Assembly (NCBI GenBank): GCA_964019695.1
Contig: OZ026518.1
Span: 84,749,950 to 84,813,949, forward strand
DNA length: 64,000 nt
Reading direction: 5' to 3'
From: Loripinus fragilis
Taxonomy: Eukaryota > Mollusca > Bivalvia > Lucinida > Lucinidae
Shown: piece after piece, positions 55,598 to 64,000 of the stretch
How the letters are laid out: the number at the start of each line of letters is the position of its first letter
Position numbering within the stretch: position 1 is the first letter of the stretch
The notes under the pieces: model-generated
What the model was told of the DNA's origin: nothing
Databases searched by the model: none
What the model saw: the letters and a program-made list of their open reading frames with translations, nothing else
Made by a program: the position numbers and the translations under genes

Positions 55598-56073
55598 AAG
55601 TGGGCGTCATTTTCGGAAAGGTGAATTATACCGAAGATTTGCGGGGCATTTTCTTAGAGAAATGATTACAAAAATGTACCTATCGGGATGTGTGACCGCA
55701 TATACATCGTCGCAAAGACAGTGCCCAAGAAGTATATTTTCTGGTAGAGTTCATTGTTGAATACTCTTCCGATACAAAATGTTACTGAGGACCATCCGTG
55801 CATGAAATTGTAACTTGTTTGCATGTTTTATTCGACTGGAAAACCAAGACCGAAGATCATGGGACCTTTGTCTTCAGATACTATAATTTGAAATGATGGG
55901 CGTGGCTCCAAAAACACTTAATATGGAATATTGTTCTCCCGACCTTTGGAGAGGTATTGGCTGATCAAGGGATTTAGAAGATTTGTGAATTAACTATTGA
56001 AATATCGTTTTGCTCCAATCTGATAAGATGATACCGTGGAATATACTCTCCCTATTTCTCTACCTCTTTTTTC

Positions 56074-56080
<7 letters not shown>
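55598..56080. other. No gene seen
   Basis: Spacer ending in a pyrimidine-rich run before the CA array. Confidence 0.3.

Positions 56081-56137
<57 letters not shown>
56081..56137. repeat. (CA)n microsatellite
   Basis: 57 uninterrupted bases of AC. Confidence 0.95.
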
Positions 56138-56139
<2 letters not shown>

Positions 56140-56794
56140 AATATATAAGAAATGTAATCACACTTTATACATTATGAAACATCACTTATAAATCAATTGC
56201 TATTCACGTATATTGTATTGTTTAGATGACTTGTTCGGGAAACAGATTTAAACAAGTGAGGGACTTATTTCTGTATCCCTTTCAAGTTTATAAATTGTTT
56301 ATATCATGATGTACTTATATTTGAATAAAATACTGTTTACACTAAGGGATTTAGACAAATGAGAAATAGTTCTTTAAAAATACTGACGGCGACACAATGT
56401 ACATGTATGTAATATTTTTCGAATGGCTGGCGCAATATTTTTCATGGTCAAACTTAGGCCACACACTCTATTTTTAGCTTCTCATAATTTATCACATTGA
56501 TAATGACGTCATTAAGTTAGTACGGAATGTTGTGGTCAACCGTCAGCTCTTGGAGGGTTCAGTCGAGTACATAAACATGCATTACGTGTATTCATGTATG
56601 TTGAGGGTATTTTAATATGTCGCTTCGTTAAATCAATATTGCAATTTGTGTGTTTGAATCGACAGATTATACAATTCTGATATACAGGAGGTATAGCTTT
56701 ATATCCTTGATGAAATGCGGTGTACACTGTGTATCACTCACAGTCGAATCGCCCAGAATCTGCAAACACATGATGATAAATGGTAGAGGTGTTT
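56138..56794. other. No gene seen
   Basis: AT-rich spacer without supported features. Confidence 0.3.
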
Positions 56795-57336
56795 TGCAGA
56801 CTCATTGACGGTCCTGATGTAAAGCTATACTCTGATGCTTGTCCCCCGTAGCTCAACTTGAGGTTTTAGTTAGCTCTGAATATTTGTGAGTCATGATCCC
56901 TTATCTTTGTTTTATCATGGTTAGATTGTTTCTCTGTGATGGTGCATCGCATTAGTTAGGAAGCCTCCATGCGAGCTAAACATTTCTTGTGTTTTAACAA
57001 CAACATAATCTAGAGCGAAAACCTGGCGCCAGTGAAAGGCATTTAAGCCCCTTGGTAGCTTAGGCTGCTGTCCGTTCTAAGGCGGTGGTTCTTTTGTTGT
57101 GAATTTATTGTTATATGTGCCTCCGATTGTTTGTGGGGGTTCTGTGTTGTTGTTTATTTGGTATGCTTAGTTTATGTCCATTTTAGTTTTGCTATCATCT
57201 TGAAGAGGAAGAGAGAACTGGCTGCTTTGTTTGTATTGTCATTACGACGTCTTGTTACTGTAAATAATCTGTGGCTCTTCCGCACGGTGCCGTGGGTTGG
57301 TCTGGAGTGTGGTTGTTGTATCATACTTACTTACTT
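56795..57336 (+). mobile_element. Family B copy 5 (3' UTR)
   Basis: GCAGACTCATTGACGGTCCT, GTAGCTCAACTTGAGGTTTT, GGAAGCCTCCATGCGAGCTA, CCGTTCTAAGGCGGTGGTTC and a final CATACTTACTTACTTTTTA. Same orientation as copy 1, opposite to copies 2-4. About the last 540 bases of the family. Confidence 0.7.
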
Positions 57337-57527
57337 TTTAATGGGCCTCAACACGGGAAAACCTGACCTTGTTGCATGCGAACAACAAGTGCGCAGACTA
57401 GTCTGCGCATCCGGGCAGTCTGATCAACATCTTTTTTATTCGCCCCAAGAAAGTATGCTGACTAAACTTTCTAGATGTACGTGTATAAACGTACAGGATC
57501 TTACATGGGTGCTCCCCTTGTCGCAGA

Positions 57528-57850
57528 TATAGAGGATCCTTCATGAGTGCTCATGTTTTATCGAATTTATCAAACGAGTTGGGGAAAAGAGATAAAATGC
57601 GAAGCTTGCCGAGCATTTTATCTCTTTTTCGCAACGAGTTTAATAAATTTAATAGAACAAGAGTACGAATGTTAGATTCTATTTATCAACTGACATTAAG
57701 ATTACTTTGATATCTCATTTCTGCCGTAAAAACGTAATAATTTTGTCATTATGTAAGCAACGTTGTTATGGACGTCATAACGTTTCCCGAAAATCTGTAA
57801 ACCACTAGTGGTTTATCGATTTTATGCATGGCGTTATTTCACTCCCAGAT
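57528..57850. mobile_element. Repeat D, copy 5
   Basis: AGAGGATCCTTCATGAGTGC to GCGTTATTTCACTCCCAG; the closing GACGCGACGTCAT is lost. Otherwise nearly identical to 21300-21645. Confidence 0.75.
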
Positions 57851-58056
57851 GATACATAATTCAAATAGTCTAACTACATGTAGTTTCTGAAGTTGATATA
57901 ATGTTTGAGCTTTAACAGGTTGGATACCCCGAAGACAAGTTTTCTCGCGACGTAGCCCAAGCATACAACTATTGGCACTTTTCATTCTGCTTTACCTGCA
58001 TTGTGGAGAAAGTGGCTATACATGTATTTTCAATGCCAAAAGAAATATGAACACAA

Positions 58057-58260
58057 AGGCAGCAAGGATCAGAAATCGATACAACCAAAAACCACACCTG
58101 TCCCAGGATACCAAATGGGAATGTAACAAAATCACAATTAACATCACAAACAAGAGACAAGAGATCAGCACTTTTCCTTCAGTTGACCACAAGGCAGCAA
58201 TGAACAGACGTGAAGGCATGACAAACGAAGACATCAATAACACAAATGTTCCACAAAAAC
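58057..58260 (-). mobile_element. Family A 3' UTR fragment, diverged
   Basis: AAGGATCAGAAATCGATACA, ACCACACCTGTCCCAGGATA and TGACCACAAGGCAGCAATGA to GTTCCACAAAAACA. More diverged than other copies. Confidence 0.6.
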
Positions 58261-58344
58261 ATGTTTATAAAAACAGCTTTATTACAATGAAGAGCAGAAA
58301 TATAAATAACTAGAAATAATGTTTATGAAACACTATGCCCCCAA

Positions 58345-58840
58345 CCATTAGCCTGTCAATAATGATCTCACCATCCTTTTCAAAGGGTATTATTTTAATC
58401 TACCCACAATGCTCTATCAGCTGACCAAATCTGAGGCTACAAGCTATAAATGTTTTTTTCATTTAGTTTATTATAAGTTTTCGATGGCCAAATTTGCAAA
58501 GGGCTAATCTCTCGAAAAAAAATGAAAAAAGGCAATAACTGGAAAAAAAAATTAAAATAACCTTTTTTTAAATTTTTCACCAGGTAATCTACTTATTATC
58601 CTCTGCCAGCTGTCCAAGTTTGAAGCTACTAGCTCCAATAGTTTTTAAGATATCAAGTTTTCTATGTCCAAATTTGCAAAGAGCGATAACTCAAAAAATA
58701 TGAAGTAACTTCTTTTTAAATGTTCACCAGGTAATCTACTCATAATCGTCTATTAGCTGACCAAGTTTGAAGATAATAGCTGTAATAGTTTTTGAGATAT
58801 CTTGATTACTGTTTATTTCATTTGACCCTTTATATAAAAG
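58345..58840. repeat. Degenerate tandem repeat, about 185-bp unit, three units
   Basis: Recurring words: GCTGACCAAATCTGAGGCTA, GCTGTCCAAGTTTGAAGCTA, GCTGACCAAGTTTGAAGATA (58418, 58608, 58755), each with AATAGTTTTTRAGATATC, GTCCAAATTTGCAAAG and CACCAGGTAATCTACT. Non-coding. Confidence 0.6.
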
Positions 58841-59575
58841 GGGCATAACTCCACAAAGGGAGATAATCTAGACTTAAAAAGATATGCGTCAATTATTTTT
58901 TCATATATGTATGGTTTGACACTTGCGGCTATTTATATCCCCTTACCAACTTTAGCACGAAATATCTCGTGATGTGCAAGGTCTACACTGATGTAGGTGT
59001 TTAAATTGTTATGCCATGTTTGTCCACCTGTACGTAAGATAATCCACTCGCTAAAGCTCGTGGAATATCTCCGCGTACAGGCGGACAACCCTTGGTATAA
59101 CTATCAAATATGCACTTTTCCACATAGAATTATGTCAAAGTCAATGGAGCGTGAAAAGTTACAGTGCGGGTACAAAGAGTATGCCCAGGAAAATTTCTAT
59201 GCAAGGTTTGTCACTGGTGCAGAAAAAACGTACTTAAATGTAAATTGTTGACAGACAGATATCAAAATCACAAGAGCGTGATAAGTAGGTCAATGTCACT
59301 GAGTCCGTGCTAGAAAATTATGAGGAAGACGATACTTTCATTGCTGCAGAGAAACACACGTTTATGTAAAATGAGTGATGGACTGATGGAAATTTGAACC
59401 TGCTACCTTCTAAGCAGAAGATATGACAGACGACAAAAGTCCTGACTGAAAAGGGATTAACATGATGTTATCCAATAGGGTCAAACATCAGTGTACGAAC
59501 AGCGAATGTTATTTTGTGACTACCCACATGTCCAGCCCGACCTGCATCTTCTCTTATTGTTTTACATATTGTTTT
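58841..59575. other. No gene seen
   Basis: The frame at 58997-59251 has no recognisable domain. Confidence 0.3.
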
Positions 59576-59879
59576 CATGTGCGGATCCAGAAAGTTTTAT
59601 CAAAGGGGGTCCAACTTTGACAACGGTTTTAGCTTGACTAGAGGAATGATCTAAATACCATGATTAGCAGGCCATCATTGGCACGCCAGCGAAACGCCAT
59701 TTAGATGGCGTTTCGCTGGTGTGCCGATGATGGCCCAACATTGAATGCTGACTTGGTAGCTTTGTGATTTTCAAGGGGATCCTGACCAGTATTGCTAAGA
59801 AACTCTATATTTTTTAGATTTTACAGAGGGAGGTCCGGACCCCCTGCCAACCCTCACCTCCCTCTGGATCCGCGCATGG
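59576..59879 (+). mobile_element. Repeat F, full copy 2
   Basis: Ends CATGTGCGGATCCAGAAAGT and TCTGGATCCGCGCATGG. The central hairpin CGCCAGCGAAACGCCATT/AATGGCGTTTCGCTGG-type lies at 59682-59735. It is the reference for the copies at 42073 and 40553. Confidence 0.7.
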
Positions 59880-60541
59880 TTTACCTCATTTATTTGACAA
59901 TGATATGTTGCCTGAAATCATGAATCTTAGACTGTAAACATTTCAATGAAAATAACCGCTCTTCTAGGAAAAAATATTATTTGCGTAGGATTTGCAAATT
60001 ATTCTGGTTTCCCCTGACCTTGTGTACTCTTTTACATGTCCTCGTGAGATATTGACCTAAGATATCCTTTATGCATATTGCTACGTGTAGGGAAATTTAT
60101 TTTCATGTAATCATGGTCTAACATGCCTATTTTTACTTTTACAAGTTTAATATTCATTACTATACTATGCACAACATTGCGAGAAAAGCTAGCGATCAGA
60201 CAAGGCTCGACCAGACTGGCTAAGCTACTGAAACTAGATAGTATATAGAAAGATTGCATTATCAAGTTTAGCTACAGAAGTATTCCTTTCAGAGATTGGA
60301 CACAAAAGGCACTGAAAAGACCGCGTGGACGCTCATTTATTGCTTGAATCCAACTGACCTACTAGGTATGTACAGATGTACCAACCTAAGAAAGACATGC
60401 CTTCAAAGTGTATCCTATAGTAGTATTAATCGGCCTATGGGTCACCGTCTAGCCACGCCTACAACTGGTTCCTATCTGCGTTAGCTTTACAAGAGACTGG
60501 GACATTACATACCACTCGGTGATACAGTGACCAAATAGCTG
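59880..60541. other. No gene seen
   Basis: Spacer; the frame at 60296-60484 has no recognisable domain. Confidence 0.3.
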
Positions 60542-60550
60542 TATAATAGT

Positions 60551-60751
60551 TGTTTTGTTTGATTTGATTCTTTACGTCCCATCAACAATCTTTAAGTTAA
60601 ACAGGGACGGGTATTCTTGTGTTGAACCAGTACTAAGCTAGGATAAATGTGTCTTGCTCAAGGACCACAACGCAGTGACGCCAGTGAGGCTCAAACCCGC
60701 GGCCCCTCTGTTTTGATTCAAGTACTCTACCACTGAGCCACTGCGCTCCCT
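60551..60751 (-). mobile_element. tRNA-derived SINE, full length with target duplication
   Basis: On the minus strand: GGGAGCGCAGTGGCTCAGTG, then GTAGAGTACTTG (A box), GGTTTGAGCC (B box), a body with GTTGTGGTCCTTGAGCAAGA, and the tail GTTGATGGGACGTAAAGAAT then CAAA-like repeats. A 9-bp target duplication TATAATAGT lies at 60542-60550 and 60752-60760. It shows what the truncated copies at 18625 and 46286 lack. Confidence 0.85.
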
Positions 60752-60803
60752 TATAATAGTATAGTTTATTAACAACTTAAGTATATACAGTTTTTTGTTA
60801 TCG

Positions 60804-60957
<154 letters not shown>

Positions 60958-61194
60958 CCAACTGCATGGTAGACGTAATGATTATATTAAATAATAACCA
61001 TGTATGCTAAAAAAAAATTCTACCAAAAAAAAAAAACAGATGTCCCCCATCCCACGTTGGTGTCAGAAAGACTGAAATAATGGTGATTTTTTTAGCAAAA
61101 AATCGATTTCAAAATGCAGTAAACTATTGCACAACCATCATTTGGGAAAAAGTTAAAGTATCATATAATATTTCCATTATAATGGGAAGTCCAT

Positions 61195-61785
61195 GCTACA
61201 TCCAAATCACGTGCACATCTTCAGACCTGAGCAAACAAACCTGACTAGTTTCAATAAGATACGGGTAAGATTATAAGAGGAGTTGAATACACAGTGCCTA
61301 TGTGCTTCGGTAGAAGTTGAGCCGAAATTGACTTAGTTCAAACTGTGAGAAATGTAAGCAAAAATTAATCTGAGTATAACAGCTAAACGTCATGCACATT
61401 TTCAGACTTTGAAGAAAGCACCTGAAAGTTTTCAAAAAGATCTGACTAAAACTGTATGAAGAGTGGTGTTCACATGAGACCCAGTGGTCTATATGATTTG
61501 GTAATAGTTAAGCCAAAAATGACTAAGTTCAAACTGAGAAGAAAGTGACAATATTTAATCTTAGGATTACAGCAAAATGTCATGTACATCTTCAGACCGT
61601 AACAAAAACACCTGCAAAGTTTTAAAAAGATCCAGGTCAAACTGTAGGAGGAGTTGCGGTCACAAAATTGGACACTATTGATGACGGACAGTCAGACAGA
61701 CTGACGGATAGACAGACAGATCGACAGATAGACGCACAGATAAAACAATATGTCCCCTGATCCTGACGATGGGAGACATAATAAC
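61195..61785 (+). repeat. Tandem repeat G, three 185-bp-class units with GACAGAC tail
   Basis: Units share CATGCACATYTTCAGAC, ACACCTGMAAAGTTT, AAAAGATC and CTGTAGGAGGAGTTG (about 61210, 61390, 61570). They run into a GACGGACAG/GACAGACAG array (61680-61735) and end AATATGTCCCCTGATCCTGA then GATGGGAGACATA. A related start CAGATGTCCCCCATCCCA is at 61031, so the whole may be one element. Confidence 0.6.
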
Positions 61786-63599
61786 ATAATACGAGACCAT
61801 AATCAAGCCAGGAATTATTATTTGATTATAGCTATTTGCTATCTGAAAATTTATCTTAAGTCAAATCATATTTGGACAGAGCAATTCTACGCTACCCCTT
61901 CTAAGTACCTATTAGAACAACAAGAAACGACGACTTCACGAAGATGGCCATTATGCAAAATCATATGTGCATCAAGCCTCGTCGACTTGATACATACGAT
62001 ATCCGGTAAGCCTATCTAGTCTTACAATAAAGTGCATTTTAACCAGATAATTCACTTCTCAGTCAACGTCAAGCAACAATGGACACATTAGTTGTGCATG
62101 TTCTGTACAGGACCCGCAATATTTCCAAGTAAATGCGTGGAACATGCAACGTTTCCTTGTTTAGCTTTTTTGTTTGTTTGATATTTTAGCTATCAACGTG
62201 TTTCACAAAGACGTATATCATTAAGTCTTGTGATTTTCCAGGGAGTCCAGAACACCTGCCCTGGATCCGTGCATGAATTGCTTGGTCTATGGCTCTTCTT
62301 GTGGTTGCAGTTAAATATGAATGACCTTATATCGATACATTGATGTATCAATGTCACCTTTGCTCTTTGCAAATGATATTTTGAATCCATGGACTGTTTA
62401 AATGACTGATGATGAGTGTCATTTTAACAATGTACTAGTTGCCTCGGTAATTAATTAACATGAACTTAACAACAAACAAAATTTGCGTTAAAATAAATTA
62501 TCAAGTTTTGACGTTGGATCAGGACACAGACTTATTGACGACCCTGATCTAATAATATTACAAGGGGCATTTTTATGTTCGTAGAATAGGATTCTATCTT
62601 TACAAATAAGAATTTACGGTACTTTAAGTATACATCTTTTGAAAGGTCTAGCAGCTGTCTATCAATTTATATAAATTTTACACAATTAGCGTTTAATACA
62701 GTTAAGATATATAACTTTGCATAGACAATAGCAAAAGGCACTGACTGAAATACGTGATATTTTAAGGACGCAGTCGACAGGAAATTAGATGCTATAATGT
62801 TTCATTCACTATCGTAAAATAAATATTTGGCGAGCGGTATTTCCTTTTGCACCATCATCATTATTAGGGTCAAAGCTGATCATAGACATGTATAACATTA
62901 CTATGAACTCGAATAACAATTTAAAAACACCAATCGCTATACCGAATAGATCACAGTCAAATGCTGGTCCATATGCCTGTTGAAATTACGACTATAAACA
63001 TAATTCAAAATTTCGTCTGATTTTGCATATTCCATGACATATTCGACCATTCGTCATTAACTATATTGAAATATCGATTAAAGCGTGTACCTGGCAACTT
63101 CCGGTACTGTCGTACCACCATGTTTTAAAAAAGTAGGTGGGGATGGAAACTCAAAAACAATCAGACCTGCATTATTTTCTTATTGAAGTGATGCCAACAC
63201 TTGTTAAGAGTCACAAAATTAGTTTTAATGTATTTTGTAAACATAGTAATGGCGCATGGCGTCGTTTATGCACAAAAAAGGGATTTAAGCATACACTAGG
63301 CTATTTATATTGCAGTTAATTTCTAATAAAACCAAAAGTATTAAATTTGTTTTGAAATAAAAGATACCATAATACTTCAATCTACCTTATAAACAAGAAA
63401 ACATATAATACTACTTTACTCCTAACTTATTAAGTCAAACTCAAAAGCCTGTTCCAACTTCATTTTAATCATTTTTTTCAATAACTGAACAATTTCCTTA
63501 GGCTAAAAAAAGTCCCACATATCCAATATTTGTTGCGTATATGCTATAACGACCATATAATATTGTAGCACAAAGTATCCTCTATCTCTAGCGGAATTT
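61786..63599. other. No gene seen; small repeat F and B scraps
   Basis: CCCTGGATCCGTGCATGA (62259-62276) is a scrap of repeat F. GACTTATTGACGACCCTGAT (62528) resembles the family B stop region. Open frames at 61750-62019, 62193-62390 (minus) and 63137-63319 show no known domain. Confidence 0.35.
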
Positions 63600-64000
63600 T
63601 CAGAAGCTATGTATGGTAATCAACCAATTTTCATGTAAGACAATTGACATCAAACTGTAGGAGGAATTGTGCACACATGTTACCTAATATCTAGTTACTT
63701 TGGTCGGAAAAATGCCCAGTTCAAAATGTGAAAAATGACAAAAATAATCTGAGGTTTATATCTCCTAAACACCTGTACAATTTCAAAAGAATCTGCATAA
63801 AACTGAAGGAGGAGTTACATACACAAGTTATCTAGTATTTAATTCAAAAATAAATTGAAGATTATATCCAAACACTATGCACATTTTCAGGCCATGACCT
63901 TAACACCTGTAAAAATTCAAAGAAATCGGAGTAAATCTGTGGGAGGAGTTGCTTACACAAAAATACTAAGTTTGTTTTGTTAAAAAATGACGAATAATAA
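63600..64000 (+). repeat. Tandem repeat G, second array (continues past window)
   Basis: At least two and a half units with CTGTAGGAGGAATTG, CTGAAGGAGGAGTTA and CTGTGGGAGGAGTTGCTTAC (63656, 63803, 63936) and AAACACCTGTACAATTTCAA-type words. Same family as 61195-61785; the window ends inside it. Confidence 0.6.

Noticed and set aside
57350..57480. Sixth GAGCCGCGAC MITE
   Set aside because: It shares only the GTGCGCAGACTAGTCTGCGC palindrome and GCAGTCTGATCA word; terminal repeats are absent.
60690..60751. Second tRNA gene on the minus strand
   Set aside because: Same reason: head of a SINE with target duplication TATAATAGT.

Overview
The window looks like an AT-rich, transposon-dense stretch of an invertebrate nuclear genome, most likely a bivalve mollusc. 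The case rests on four things: domain-type SINEs with CAAACAAAC tails, a GAGCCGCGAC inverted-repeat MITE of a kind I associate with bivalve genomes, Penelope-like reverse-transcriptase relics with a molluscan flavour, and two animal SLC16-type transporters. No bacterial operon, CRISPR array, rRNA gene or free-standing tRNA gene is visible. The species assignment is inference; the eukaryotic assignment is firm.

Only two convincing host genes are present, both on the + strand and both single-exon: MCT-like (SLC16/MFS) transporters at 16042-17346 and 24972-26393. They are clear paralogues about 7.6 kb apart. Their 3' ends are odd. The stop codon of the first lies in the TTAA border of a small inverted-repeat element that also supplies the start of the 3' UTR. 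The stop and poly(A) signal of the second are tandemly duplicated.

Nearly everything else is mobile DNA or its debris. (i) Two related retroelement families with a Penelope-like type of reverse transcriptase, called A and B here, occur as more than fifteen mostly 5'-truncated pieces. Some are joined head-to-tail (20250/20251 and 55261/55262), some lie beside inverted copies of their own 3' end. (ii) Non-LTR (LINE) pieces: an RNase H/zinc-finger end at 31700-32625, a zinc-finger end near 12000-12320 and a broken ORF1 at 44085-44790. (iii) Four tRNA-derived SINEs at 2700, 18625, 46286 and 60551; their 3' ends resemble the tail of the 31.7 kb LINE. (iv) Many non-autonomous inverted-repeat elements, including two TA-target elements of about 1 kb, TTAA-target elements and five copies of the GAGCCGCGAC family.

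Layout: 0-7 kb inverted-repeat elements and one SINE; 7.2-11.2 kb family A reverse-transcriptase copy split by a TA-target element; 11.5-15 kb mixed fragments; 16-17.5 kb transporter 1; 17.7-24.4 kb repeats with a tandem of family A copies; 25-26.4 kb transporter 2; 28-33 kb GAGCCGCGAC elements and a nested LINE; 35-36.4 kb family B; 38-42.4 kb nested fold-back elements; 43-46.4 kb LINE ORF1 relic and SINE; 46.8-48.2 kb youngest family A copy; 49-50.8 kb palindromes; 51-57.4 kb family B cluster; 57.5-64 kb fold-back elements, short tandem arrays, a SINE and a GATA array. Because several elements have an empty-site counterpart inside the same window, insertion order can be read directly here.
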